A DNA stretch of 64,000 nucleotides. Origin: Apium graveolens (lineage: Eukaryota; Streptophyta; Magnoliopsida; Apiales; Apiaceae). Where the stretch lies: contig NC_133648.1 in assembly GCF_009905375.1 (NCBI RefSeq), positions 25,357,562 to 25,421,561 of the forward strand, read 5' to 3'. Position numbers and translations under genes: made by a program. Under the pieces are notes generated by a model. It saw only the letters and a program-made list of their open reading frames with translations, did no database searches and was not told the DNA's origin. How positions within the stretch are numbered: position 1 is the first letter of the stretch; each line of letters begins with the position of its first letter. Shown here piece by piece: positions 48,622 through 60,492 of this stretch.

Positions 48622-49004
48622 TTTTTTTATGGAGAAGAAGAAATATGAGAAATAAAAGTGAAGAGAACATTTTGTATTTAGGAAAAGATGATTGGACTGA
48701 ATAAAAATGATGGTTTAAATAACCAAGAGAGAAAAGGAATATCAAAGGACTAGTAGATTGATCAATTATTAAGTGTAGAGTTAACTTAATGATTTAACCA
48801 AAAGATGTCTTATTAAGGCGCATCTCCCTAGACTGATTTACAATGATGACAATGATATATATATTCATGCATGCACATTTAGCAAATAAATTCACTTAAT
48901 TTATCATGCATATAATAAAATACATCAAAGATTCCCAGCTTAATATCTTGAACAATATTTAGGACATATCAGGATTTGATCAAATATAAATTTAAAAGAA
49001 TTTA
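48622..49004 (-). other. Spacer after pol of element D
   Basis: AT-rich and non-coding. It contains the TATA-like sequence for the small ORF and one TCAGGATTTG (48968). Confidence 0.5.
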
Positions 49005-50600
49005 TCAGTCCCAACTAACCATACCAAGTTCATTGACAAGCTTTGTAAATGTTGCTTCAGGTAATGGCTTCGTGAAAATGTCAGCCAACTGCTGATTAGT
49101 AGAAACAAAATGAAGCTTAATCATTCCTTCCATGACATGCTCTCTTATAAAGTGATATTTGATGCTGATATGTTTAGTAAGAGAGTGTTGTACTGGGTTT
49201 CCTGTCATAGCAATAGCTTTTTGATTATCACAATAAATAGGAATTTTAGAAAATGATAATCCATAGTCCATGAGTTGGTTTCTCATCCATAACAACTGAG
49301 CACAACAACTTCTAGTTGCAATATATTCAGCCTCAACAGTTGAAGTAGAAATATATTTCTGCTTCTTACTGAACCATGAGACTAATCTGCCTCCCAAAAA
49401 CTAACAGCTCCCAGATGTACTCTTCCTGTCTATCTTGCAGCCAGCAAAGTCAGCGTCTGAATATCCACATAATTCAAAATCAGCTTCCCTTGCATACCAG
49501 AGACCAAGTGATACAGTACATTTGAGGTATATGAAGATTCTCTTTACTGCAATAAGATGTGGCTCCCTTGGATTTTCCTGAAATCTTGCACACAGACAGG
49601 TGGCAAACATAATGTCTGGCCTACTAGCCGTTAGGTACAAAAGAGAACCAATCATACCTCTGTAGCTTGTGACATCAACTGTATTTCCTTCACGAGGATC
49701 AAGCTTTGTAGCAGTTGTCATAGGGGTAGTTGCAGCTGCACTTTCTTGCATATTAAACCTTTTTAACAGATTCTTTGTGTACTTTGACTGATTAATGTAT
49801 ATACCATTATTAGTCTGTTTAATTTGCAATCCCTAGAAGTAACTCATCTCTCCCATCATGCTCATTTGATATCTTGATTGCATCAACTTTGAGAACTTAT
49901 CACATAATTTTTGATTAGTTGATCCAAAAATGATATCATCCACATAAATTTGAATTAAAAGAAGATCTTTACCTTGATTCAGATAAAATAAAATTGTATC
50001 TATTGTACCTCTTTTGAATCCACTTTCTAGTAGAAACTGAGCAAGGGTCTCATACCATGTCCTAGGTGCTTGCTTTAGTCCATAGAGTGCTTTGTCAAGT
50101 CTATAAATATAATCAGGATGTTTAAGATCCACAAAACCTGGTGGTTGTTCAACATAGACTTCCTCTTCAAGTTCTCCATTGAGAAATGCACTCTTGACAT
50201 CCATCTGAAAGATTTTAAATTTCTTGTGTACAACATATGCCAAGAAAATTCTGATTGCTTCCAGCCTAGCAACAGGAGAAAATGTTTCATCATAGTCAAT
50301 GCCTTCCTGTTGAGAATATCATTTAGCCAACAATCTTGCCTTGTTTCTAATTATTATTCCATCAGAATCAATCTTATTTCTGAAGACCCACTTTGTGCCC
50401 ACAATTGACTTGTTCTTAGGTCTAGGCACCAGCTTCCAAACTTCATTTCTTTCGAACTCATTTAACTCTTCTTGCATAGCTATGAGCCAATCTACATCCT
50501 TGAGTGCATCTTCTACTTTCTTTGGCTCTTCTTTTGAAAGTAGATTGTGATACAAACATTCATTTTGAGTTGCACTCCTTGTCTTTACACCTTCATCAGG
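49005..50600 (-). pseudogene. pol: RT and RNase H of element D pol
   Basis: On the minus strand: [15 protein letters not shown] then a TGA (about 50319), [50 protein letters not shown], and the intact catalytic motif [14 protein letters not shown] follows MSYF (about 49830). Then [31 protein letters not shown] and another TAG (49398-49400), at the same codon where element A has a TAA. RNase H continues with STVEAEYIA, CDNQKAIA and YHFIREH, ending in FTKPLPEATFTKL at 49005. All breaks in this part are single in-frame stops; the catalytic aspartates of RT are kept. Confidence 0.92.
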
Positions 50601-52290
50601 ATTTCCAATGATTAGATCAGGAGTATGATCTTTAGTCCATTTTCTGGAACTAGGAAGTGTCCTTCTGGAGCTAGATGCTCCCCCTGAATTATATGCCTCA
50701 TCAAATGTATTTGAGGCTCCCCCTAAATCTGTGCTATTATCTCTTGATGAAGTCTTGGGACTTGAATCATGTCCATCTGATATTGAATCAGTATTGGATT
50801 CTGAATGACCAGATTAAGAAGAACCTTGAGTTGATTCTTCAGTGTTAGTACCATCAGTTGAACCTTGTTGTTGTTCCCCCTTAACATGTGCATGTTCATT
50901 AGTACAATGATCATCTTCAGAATCTGAAGGAGTGTCAGGATTTGGATCATCAAGATTTGACAGTTCATTAGAGTTTGATCCATATTCCCAATGCATTTTC
51001 ATTTGAAAAGATTGGACTTTCATGAGAGTCTTTTTCAAAACCAGGAATCTTCTTATCATCAAAAGATACATTTATAGAGATAACTATAGTATTTGTTCTC
51101 ATATTGAAAACCCTGTATGCTCTTGATGGTGAATAACCAACAAAGATTCCTTCATCACCTTTTGATTCAAAATTCCCTAGCTGATCAATATGAGTTCTCA
51201 AAACAATGCACTTACATCCAAATACATGAAGATGTTTGAGACTGGGCTTCTTTTATTTTAGCATTTGATAAGGAGTAATGCCATGTCTATTTATCAGTGT
51301 GATATTCTGAGTATAACATGTTGTGTTAACTACCTCAGCCCAGAAGTAAGTGGGTATTTTTGCTTCTTCCAGCAGAGCCCTGCCAGCTTCAATCAGGGTT
51401 CTGTTCTTTCTCTCAATAACACCATTTTGTTGAGGTGTACCAGGAGCTGAGAATTGTTATTGTATGCCTTACTTGCAGACTTCCTCCTTTTTGGAGTTCT
51501 TGAATTCAATGCCATTATCACTTCTCAGAATTTTCACTTTGTGGGTGGATCCATTCTCAATTTGCCTTATATGATCCAGAAGAATTTCTGGAGTTTCATC
51601 CTTCCTGTGTAAAAAATAAACCCAAGTGTATCTAGTGAAATCATCAACAATTACCTTTTCTTGTTGATGTACATTATGTTTACTGGTCCAAAGAGATCCA
51701 AGTGTAACATATGATATGGCTCAGTAATAGAGAATTCTGTTTTGCTTTTGAAAGATACTCTTCATTGCTTAGACTTTTGACAAGCATCACAAAGACCATT
51801 CGATGAGTATAGCATATTTGGTAATCCTTTTACTAGCTCCTTCTTGGCAAGTTCATTGATTGAATTGAAGTTGAGATGTGATAGCTTCTTATGCCAATTC
51901 CAGCTCTCATCTACTGATGCCTTAGATATAAGGCAAGTAGCTTCCTGCTCAAGACTTTCATGTAGCATTGCTTCATACATATTTCCATGTCTGTATCCCA
52001 TTAAGACAATATTCTTTGACTTGTTGTGAACTACTTCACAGTGAGAGTCATAGAACATAACATGATAATCTCTGTCAGTGATTTGACTGATGCTTAGAAG
52101 ATCATGCTTCAGCCCTTCCACCAAAGCTACATTCTCTATTGCTACCTTTCCAATTATTAAGTTGCCATATCCCAGAGTGTGTCCTACATTTTCATCTCCA
52201 TAAGAGACATCTGGGCCAGCCTTCTTCTCAAACTCTGACAACAGAGATTTATTTCCAGTCATATATCCTGAACATCCACTATCCAAGACA
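50601..52290 (-). pseudogene. pol: protease and integrase of element D pol
   Basis: The minus-strand protease has an intact LDSGCSGYMTG motif at about 52260-52290, then LVEGLKHDLLSISQ. The GAG-pre-integrase domain (SWNWHKKLSHLNF, CDACQKSKQ) ends at a TGA (51762). Integrase continues with HLDLFGPV (about 51690), a frameshift near 51655, RSDNGIEF (about 51520) and NGVIERKNR (about 51410). The C-terminal part FVGYSPSRAYRVFNM and [13 protein letters not shown] is at 51000-51170. A Ser/Asp/Asn-rich linker leads to RT. All three DDE residues are present but in more than one frame. Confidence 0.88.
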
Positions 52291-52559
52291 AAAGTGTTTT
52301 TCCTGTTACCTTGCAGTCAGAAGAGCAATTAATTATAAGGATTTTTAAGGACCCATACTTGTTGGGCCCTCTTTTTCGACAACTTAAGCCTTTGTGATTC
52401 GGAAATACTTCTGACAGTTTTTCCTTTATCAGAATTTGTCTTGTCAGAAGTAGATTTAGTATAACTGGAAGAATTGAGTACATAAGCAGTTTTATTGAAT
52501 TTAGGCAAAGATTCATAATAGTTATGATACAACTTATGATAGGAACTACAGGTGTAAAT

Positions 52560-54618
52560 TGAATGTCAACTACTACCACAATGAAAACAAGGATTTTGTG
52601 GTTTATAAAATACTGATCTACCCCTAACATCAGACTCAGGAATAGCAGTTTTCATTTTCTTACTCCTCATGCAATCAATAGCAAGATGATTAGTATTACC
52701 ACAGTTAAAACAAGTTTTTCTAGGAGCATTGGGAACAAACTTATAATTAGAATCCTTAGAAATACCTTGCATTCCATTTCTGTTCCTTTTAGGACTTTTA
52801 ACTTGAGGTTTGTGAGTAACCTCGGATAATTTCTGTTTCAATTATTTTTTAGACAAAAGTCCTATATTCTTTTCTTTCTTAACAGTCTTAATGGTTTCCT
52901 TGTTTTCCTTTCTTTGAGATTTATCACTTACTAACTTTTCTTGGGATGCTGATATTGAACCCTTTTCAAAGATAGATTTGGGTTCATCAGCTTCTGAAGA
53001 GATAAACTTTACAAGAGTCTTAAGGGTAGTTTTATTTTCAGTGTCAATATCCTTAATTCCATCTACATAACCAAGACATTCTTTCCAGTTTTTCTTAGAG
53101 ATCATCTCATGAACCTTTTTGCCTGAATTAGTCCAGACTTTAAGGGTTTTCCTCTCATTCTCTAATTCATTCTCCAACATACTATACTTAGCTCTAGTAT
53201 CTTTACTGTATGTTTAGCTTTCTCACATTCTTTCTGAACTTCAATCTGATTTACTAAGTCAGACTCCAACTGATCATTCCTAGACTTTAAGATTTCATTT
53301 TCAGATAACAGCCTATTGTTCTCCAAAGTCTTATTTTTAAAATTACCATGTAGAGACTTAAGAATAGATTTCAGTTCAGATATATCTTCAGTATCAAAAG
53401 AGAAGAAAGAAGTTGATACCTTAGAATCAGAGGAAGCAGGAGCATCAAAGCTAGCCATTAGTGCATAGCATGTTTCTTCATTTTCAGAATCAGTGGAGTC
53501 CATCCAATCCTTGCTTGATGTAATCAAGGCTTTGTTCTTCCCTTTGTCATGCTTTGTCTTTTTGCACTCTGTAGCAAAGTGACCAGGTTCATCACAATTG
53601 TAGCACTTGATTTTTGACCTGTCGACTTTTCCAGTTTTAGAGTCCTTCCCTTCCCTTCTTCCAGATGACTTCCTTTCTCCTCCAGTGAACTTTTTCCTGA
53701 AGCTTCTATTCTTCAGAGACTTCCTGAACTGCATCCTCTTGAAGCCCTTAACTAGCAATGCAGCCATTTGTATGACATCAGAATTTATCATGTTCTCATC
53801 AATTTCAGAATCAGTATCATCATCAGGATTTGATGATGAATCATCAGTATCTAATTCTGGAAGATTGTTCTTTTTCCTTGCAACTTCAACTGACTTTTCT
53901 TTTAAAACTTTAGCATTCACTTTCAAAGCAACTGATTTTTCCTTGTTGTTTTTCCTCTCTTTTCTTTGCTGAACTTCCAGATCATGAGTTCTTAGCATGC
54001 CATAAACTTCATCCAGGGTGATTATTTCCAAATTATATTGATGTCGTATGATTGAAGTCTGAGTCTCCTTTCCTCATTCAAGGCTCTCAGAAACTTAGTG
54101 TTTGAATCCTCCCGATCATACACTTTTCCCACCAAGGATAAGTTTTTGAAAAGGGTGAGAAACCTGTCATAGATGTTAGTGAGGCTTTCATCAAGTTTGG
54201 CTTCAAAATGTTCATATTCTTGAATTAGAACAACCCTTATGTTCTTCTTGATGGCCATGGTTCCTTGACATTGAGTTTCAAGAGCATCCCAGATCTCCTT
54301 GGCAGTCTTGTAGGCTATAACCCTGTTTGACATCACAGAATCAAGACTGTTATGCAAAATGTTTCTTACCTTTGCATCTTTCAGCACAACTACTTTCTCT
54401 TCTGGTGTCCACTCACTCTTCTCCTTCAACTGATAGTGTTCAGCAACAGTAGGAGTTGCAAGCACCAGTTTTGTAGGCATTTAGGGTCCATCATTGATTA
54501 CGTCTAGATAGTCTGGATCTGTAACCTCCAGGTGCATGAGCATCTTCACCTTCCATGTCGGATATTTAGCCTAATTCAGAATGGGGATTTTAATACTTTC
54601 ATACTTGTTCAGAGACAT
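52560..54618 (-). pseudogene. gag: gag of element D
   Basis: The minus-strand ATG at 54618 begins MSLNKYESIKIP. Two early in-frame stops interrupt the first 60 codons, and from 54480 a 152-residue frame carries the UBN2 domain (AKEIWDALETQCQGT). After a frameshift near 54025, the next frame carries a basic region and a zinc knuckle CYNCDEPGHFATEC (about 53605). A coiled coil (53180-53400) and the block WTNSGKKVHEMISKKNWKECLGY follow after another break near 53170. A stop near 52842 precedes two more knuckles, CFNCGNTNHLAIDC (about 52700) and the start of CFHCG (about 52570), where the similarity to B ends at a stop. This is the most complete gag in the window after A. Confidence 0.87.
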
Positions 54619-54654
54619 GTTTAGATCGCTTCTAATTATAAATTTATCAGTTTG

Positions 54655-54667
54655 CTTTGATATTAAT
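54655..54667 (-). other. Decayed primer-binding site of element D
   Basis: The minus strand beside the LTR reads ATTAATATCAAAGC, which resembles TGGTATCAGAGC with several changes, mostly G to A. Confidence 0.5.
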
Positions 54668-55140
54668 TGTTGCCCAGTAATGATATAATTATTTAAGGGG
54701 GAGAGTGGATACAATTGTATAACATTTCGAACAAGTATAAAAATATAACAGTTTTTATATTTCCGATAAAAATTGTTACAAACTCTCTCAAGAAATACTG
54801 ATGTTCTTGAGAGCTGCTAGGTCATACAATGCTCAAGTTAATCACTATGTGATGACCTAAACTGTGTTTTTATAATACACAGCTGCTACAAATCAGTCTA
54901 GGATATGCATTATCAATTACTAATAGAAAATAATACATATCTTTAACTGAATACGCAAAGTCCTATCACTTAGAACGAACAGATATCCATCCCTAAAAAT
55001 AAGGAACAGACTTAATCTTCACAACAGACTGTATTCAGATGCTGATGTTCTGCAGATACTGATGACGCATCAAATCATGATGACATCCAAAACAGTCATA
55101 TCCTGAGCTCCTCCTGATCATTGAGAATCAGCACGTAACA
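54668..55140 (-). repeat. 5' LTR of element D
   Basis: 473 bases, TGTTGCCCAG...CACGTAACA on the plus strand, matching 27831-28322, and followed by the aaaac duplication. The right LTR has a weakened TATA region at 54867-54874. Confidence 0.94.
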
Positions 55141-56125
55141 AAAACTGAAGAAGATAATACACTTAATGAATTCAAATGCTGCTTTATAGTCTTGAATTAA
55201 CTTTGGACATGTGGCTTTATTTGTACCACGCATTCCTTGGAAATGCTTCTTTTTATCAATGAAATTCAACCAAGTATAGTTACTTGCGACCCTGGGTGCA
55301 GATACTTGCGACCCTGTATGTAAAGTTACTTGTGCCCTTAAAATTTTTTTAAGCAATATAATTATGACCCTGTAAAGAAGTTACTTGTGCCCTAGAATTT
55401 TCTTTAAGCAAGATACTTGTGACCTTGCCTTAGTAAAATTCTTCTGCAAGATACTTGCGACTGGAAGGCTCCCTGTAGAGTTACTTGCGACCAGATAACT
55501 CCCTTGGTGGAGATACTTGTGACCTGGGAGTGCCTTAGACATTTTTCCATTCAGTTTTACTTGCGATCAGTTGTCACAGTAGGGGAATATGACTTAGACA
55601 AATTTCCAAGGATTGTTACTTGCGACCCTGTAACTCTAGTAGGTTTTCTTGCCTTAGTAAAAATCTAGTTTCCAATAATTGTATCAATATTTAATGTTCC
55701 TTCTGTATAATCAAATCAAACCCTTCCTGATATGCTGATGCTTGGTGCACTGGTCTGGTTCACAAACAACTAGCATGAACTGGTTTAATCCAACTCCCTT
55801 GACAATTCTAAACTAATACATCTTGGTTGATTATCCATTGCTTCAAACACTGAACCCCTGATCTTTAATACTTCAAATCAAACTATGTAACTGATACTGG
55901 AAGTCTTTTGATGTCTTATTCTTCATGGAGGCTTGAACACATTGATGAACTTCTTCCCATGACTTGATTGTGGGCTTGGAGGGTCATTTGCATCTTTTGA
56001 TTCTTTGAGTATATCATGTCTTCAACTGTAGGGTACCTGTACTTCACAATTTTAATATTGTTTATCTATTTATGTTTCATGTTGAGTTATAATTCCTCGA
56101 TTACATGTTACATTACATTATGCTT
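55141..56125 (-). repeat. 3' LTR of element E, segment 2
   Basis: It resumes the E LTR with aaaac (55141-55145) and matches 59510-60492. It contains about ten copies of a motif (G(T/A)TACTTG(C/T)GACC on plus) at 55277-55631. It ends where pol sequence begins at about 56118-56125; the first bases of the LTR in the element's own direction are lost or altered here. Confidence 0.88.
55277..55631 (-). repeat. Iterated 13-base motif cluster in E LTR (left copy)
   Basis: Copies of GTTACTTGCGACC or GATACTTGCGACC (reverse complement GGTCGCAAGTAAC/TC) recur at irregular intervals of about 20-60 bases, alternating T and A at the second position. Intervening sequence is unrelated. The same array is in the right LTR. 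Confidence 0.85.
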
Positions 56126-56500
56126 TGCTATAGAAACATCTTATTACTCCATCACAGGTAGACTTCAAGTCAGCTATGAACAAATTACCTTTCCTTACTC
56201 CCTGTAAAGCAAGCTTCTCATCTTTCCTATGAGTGATCGAAGATCTTTCTGGCCTAAAATCAATATTGTATCCTTTATCACAAAACTGACTGACGCTCAG
56301 AATATTATGCTTCAATCCTTCCACAAGAGAGATGTTTTTAATGATGACATTCCCAATTTCCAAATTGCCATATCCCTTAGTAAATCCTTTGCTGTCATCT
56401 CCAAAGGTAACTATAGGGTCAGTTTTCTCAACCACACCTGTGAGCAGGGACTTTTCTCCTGTCATGTGCCTAAAACAACCACTGTCCAGAATTCACATGA
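56118..56500 (-). pseudogene. pol: Protease and truncated pre-integrase of element E
   Basis: The minus-strand aspartic protease motif LDSGCFRHMTGEKSLL is present (DSG intact, about 56476-56484). A TGA lies three codons upstream of the aspartate. The frame continues through FGDDSKGFTKGYGNLEIG and LVEGLKHNILSVSQFCDKG. It ends at 56118 inside the domain that leads to the pre-integrase zinc finger, at the junction with the LTR. Integrase, RT and RNase H are absent. Confidence 0.85.
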
Positions 56501-56519
56501 TCTTTTCCTTTCTTACCTT

Positions 56520-59086
56520 ACCCTGCAAACACAGATTGATTAAGAAGAATTTGGTACCCAAGCTTTCTTGGGTCTTGAAGGTTTAGGAGTAGAAACAAAA
56601 TCAACAAATGAAACCTTAACAGGCTTAACTTTCACTCTGACTGACTCCTTCTCAGTTCTAGTCTCAACAGAGTTGTCAGACTTAGAGATAGGAGGTACTA
56701 CAGTCTTGGCCTGTGTGTGCTTATTACTCATGCTTGTCTTAGTGTCAGTGCAAGTGCTAGCAGTTGCATGAAAAGCTTTAAAATATTCAGACATAGTAAC
56801 AAATACACATGGCATACATCCACCTACACCACAGGGCTCATGAAAACTAGGCATGTTAGGCATGGTAGGCACACTAGAAGTTGCAATAGATTCTACTTTA
56901 TCTTTTGTGCATGCATGTGTAAGGTGTGCAGCATAATTGAAATTATTACATAACTTTCTAGATGTAGATGAGGAAGATGCAAAATCAGATTTCTTATTTA
57001 CACATACCTTGCCATTCCTTTTTTCTTATCCTTAACCGTAGCACTCTCACCATTCTTAGAGTTAGCTATTGGGTCTGGTTCTTTAAGTGTGTCAGGTTCT
57101 TTCCTATCCACCTTATTACCTAGGTCAGCTATGGATTTATCTTTACTAGCTGGAGCCTTAGGAGTCTTAGGGGATTTCTCTATATTTTCCTTCTCTCTAT
57201 CTTCAGCAATCAATTCCTCATTGATTAGCAAACTTACTTCATCCAAAGGTTCTGAAATAGACTCAGTAAACAAAGGAGATATAGCATCCTTAATAACATA
57301 TGGTACCTTCTTTGGGACAAACATGTTTATCTCAGATGCACAATTATGCTTCTTACTATTCAGCTTAGAATAGTCAAGTCCTATTGAAGTCTTAGATTTA
57401 AATTTTTGATTGTCTATTATCTCCTTCTGAGTCAAAGCTGCATTCTTAAAAGCTTGTAACTTCTTTTCTAAGTTAGCAATTTGGGTTCAAAGAATGGCTT
57501 ATATGTCTGTGTTGTACTTAACCTTATTCTCTAGATATTCATTCTTTTGTTTAAGGTCTTCTAAGCCAACTACAAGCAATTCTAGTTCTTTATTTCTAGA
57601 GGTTAAACTCTCAGTCTTAAGAACTAACTTATCATTTTCAAGTTTATATGCAAGCATACTTGTATAAACAATATACAATTCTAAAGTAAGTTCATGCACA
57701 GTAGATTTGTATTCAGACACAGACATATCAATAGTGGTTAAGTTCATGAACCTGAGATGATTGTGGTGATTCCTCTGCAGAGTTTTCCGTAAGAGCTAGA
57801 TTCACATACTCTTCCTCTTCATCCAAATCAGTATCATCCCAGCTTTTTCCTTCAGCAATATATGCTCTTCCCTTTTCCTTAACCATATAAGCATTCAGCT
57901 TTTGTTTCAGCTTCTCATTCTTCCTCTTTAGATCTTCATTAATTTCCTTCTTTTCATAGGAATCATTTCCTTTTGCTTCTTTGGGCTTTCTGCAATCAGA
58001 TGCAAAGTGTCCCAACTCATTACAGTTGTAACATCTTGTTTTGCTCTTGTCTACCCAACTTGACTTGTAGCCTCCTCTGTAGCTTGACCCTGATGAGTAG
58101 CTTTCTTTCTGAAATCTCCCTGATGAACCCATTGGTTTATAGTTGGGTTTCTTTCTGAATCTAACATGACTAAACTTTGCAGCCATGTATGCCATAAATT
58201 TGTCCTCCAACTGTTCAAGTTCTTCCTAAGTGTAAAACTTACCTTCATCCTCTGGCTCACCATGAGCAATTTCAGCTACAACAATTTTCTTGATTGTTGA
58301 GGAGGGTGCAACCTTGATTTCTTGGGTTTCAGGTTCACGAACTACAAGTGCAGTGGTTTTTACAAGTGTCGTACTCTTACTGTCAATAGAACCAGGTCCA
58401 TAGATAATATACCTCCGCTCTTACTCCAATTCATGGGTTCTTAGCTTTCCATAAATCACATCCAGGGAAATGGTAATAAAATCAGCTCTTTCTCTGACTG
58501 ATGTGTTCTTTTATTCCAGGTAAACTGGGGGAGTCAGCATAAACTTTATGTTAGACTCTCGTATAGGATAAACTTTCCCTTGTAGCTTTAATTCACTTAA
58601 CAGTCTTTTATAACTCTCAAAGAGTGAAGACAGTGTTTCTCCGGGTTGAAGGTTGAATGCCTCATACTGAGTAGTCAGAATATCCATCATGTTCTCTTTG
58701 ACTTCTTCTGTACCTTTCATCAAAAGCTCAATGGTATCCCACATATCCTTTGTACTATTACTTCCTAGAAGTTGATGGCTCATATCATTATCGGTTGATT
58801 CCACATTTATGATTTGAAGGCTTGTGTCCAGATTTATCAACTCCTTGCTAGTCTCCGTATATTTAGAGGGATCCCTGGGAGTAGACGAGGAAGGAATTCT
58901 TACACCAGTTGCAGTAGTGGATTCAGCAACTACTTCCATCGGGATATAAGGGCCATTCAGTAATATCCCAACGTAAAGTGGATTGGAAACTTTCATAAAC
59001 AGCATCATCTTCTTCTTCCATAGGTTGTAGTTATCTCTGTCGAATGGGGGAACCTTGATACTTCCAATTCTTTGGTTATTCATCAT
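56520..59086 (-). pseudogene. gag: gag of element E
   Basis: The minus-strand ATG at 59086 (MMNNQRIGSIKVPPFDRDNYNLWKKKM, UBN2 domain) runs to 58511, where a stop follows TPPVYLE. Similar sequence continues in broken frames to 58211. A frame at 57728-58210 has a zinc knuckle CYNCNELGHFASDC (about 58000-58040) and an acidic segment matching element A (GRAYIAEGKSWDD, A: GKAYIVEGKSWDD). Coiled-coil and charged segments follow at 57499-57747 and 56998-57435. A frame at 56540-56872 holds a Lys/Thr/Pro-rich part ending SRPKKAWVPNSS, just before the protease. It is closer to A than to B or D. Confidence 0.85.
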
Positions 59087-59218
59087 CTTAGCGGAATTAA
59101 AATTATTTAAGGTTCAAAAATTTCAAGAAATAAAAATTTTTGAATATTAAAAAATTCAAGAAAATTTTCAAGAACTTGTTTCTTTCTCTAGATCTTGATT
59201 TGTATGTCAATCAACAAT

Positions 59219-59230
59219 CTCTGATACTAA
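59219..59230 (-). other. Primer-binding site of element E (decayed)
   Basis: The minus strand reads TTAGTATCAGAG next to the LTR end, matching TGGTATCAGAG with two changes. Confidence 0.65.
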
Positions 59231-59231
59231 T

Positions 59232-60492
59232 TATTAGTCCCAAAGTATCATAGAAGGGGGGTTGAATACGATAACTACAATCTTTTTTGATTCATTTACA
59301 AGTTATTCGTTATAAGTGCGGAATCAAAATAGACACGAATCAATTTGAGGAATATATTATTTTATTAATATAATCCTTGAGGTTGTTACAATCTAATCAA
59401 TAAATTGATTAACTATAATAAATTCAGCAGCACAACACTATATTTACAAGCTTAATAAATGAGGTTCTTTAATGGAGCTCCCGTAAACACTTTCTGTTAA
59501 AAACTGAAAAAGATAATACACTTAATGAATTCAAATCATGCTTTGTAGTCTTCAATTAACTTTGGACATGTGGCTTTATTTGTACCACACATTTCTTAGA
59601 ATTGCTTCTTTATATCAATGAAATTCAACCAAGTACAGTTACTTGCGACCCTGGGTGCAGATACTTGCGACCCTGTATGTGAAGTTACTTGTGCCCTTAG
59701 AATTTTATTTAAGCAAGATACTTATGACCCTATAAAGAAGTTACTTGCGCCCTAGAATTTTCTTTAAGAAAGATACTTGCGACCTTGCCTTAGTAAAATT
59801 CTTGTGCAAGATACTTGCAACTGGGAGGCTCCCTGTAGAGTGTAGAGTTACTTGCGACTAGATAACTCCCTTGGCGGAGATACTTGCGACTTGGGAGTGC
59901 CTTAGACATTTTTCCATTCAGTTTTACTTGCGACCAGTTGTCACAGTAAGGGAATATGACTTAGACAAATTTCCAAGGATTGTTACTTGCGACCCTGTAA
60001 CTCTAGTAGGTTTTCTTGCCTTAGTAAAAATCTAGTTTCCAATAACTGCATCAATATTTAATGTTCCTTCTGTATAATCAAATAAAATCCTTCTTGATAT
60101 GCTGATGTTTGGTGCACTGGTCTGGTTCACAAATAACTAGCATGAACTGGTTTAATCCAACTCCCTTGACAGTTCTGAACTAATACATCTTGGTTGATTA
60201 TCCATTGCTTCAAACACTGAACCCCCGATCTTTAATACTTTAAGTCAAACTATATAACTGATACTGGAAGTCCTTTGATGTCTTATTATTCATGGAGACT
60301 TAAACACATTGATGAACTTCTTCCCATGACTTGATTGTGGACTTGGAGGGTCATTTGCATCTTTTGATTATTTGAGTATATCATGTTTTCATATTTAGGG
60401 TCCTGTGTTTCACAATTTTATTATTGTTCTGTTTCTGTTTCATGTTGAGTTATAATTCCTCGATTACATGTTACATTATATTATACTTTACA
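59232..60492 (-). repeat. 5' LTR of element E
   Basis: About 1,261 bases, matching 27558-27830 plus 55146-56125. It is flanked at the right by aaggc (60493-60497), which pairs with aaagc at 27553-27557. Confidence 0.9.
59637..59999 (-). repeat. Iterated 13-base motif cluster in E LTR (right copy)
   Basis: I count about eleven copies of G(T/A)TACTTGCGACC and close variants. Positions match the left-LTR array, including the long copy-free gap near 59935-59980. Confidence 0.85.

Larger units (their letters stand above)
27831..55140 (-). mobile_element. Ty1/copia SIRE-type element D, containing B
   Basis: Minus-strand order: 5' LTR 54668-55140, primer site, gag, protease, integrase, RT, RNase H, a small ORF, an extra ORF split by B, purine tract, 3' LTR 27831-28322. 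Target duplication aaaac at 27826-27830 and 55141-55145 is perfect. Removing B and one gaaag copy leaves about 12.8 kb. It is the most complete element here (all domains present, RT motif YVDD intact) but has many stops and some frameshifts. Confidence 0.93.
27558..60492 (-). mobile_element. Ty1/copia SIRE-type element E with most of pol deleted; hosts D
   Basis: On the minus strand: 5' LTR (59232-60492), primer site, gag, protease, part of the pre-integrase domain, then directly the 3' LTR, which is split by D. Flanks are aaagc (27553-27557) and aaggc (60493-60497), a target duplication with one mismatch. Integrase, RT, RNase H, any extra ORF and the purine tract are missing, so the deletion probably happened after insertion. 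Confidence 0.87.

Noticed and set aside
55277..55631. CRISPR-like array in the E LTR
   Set aside because: Spacing is irregular, the motif is short and variable, the genome is a plant, and both LTRs hold the same array.
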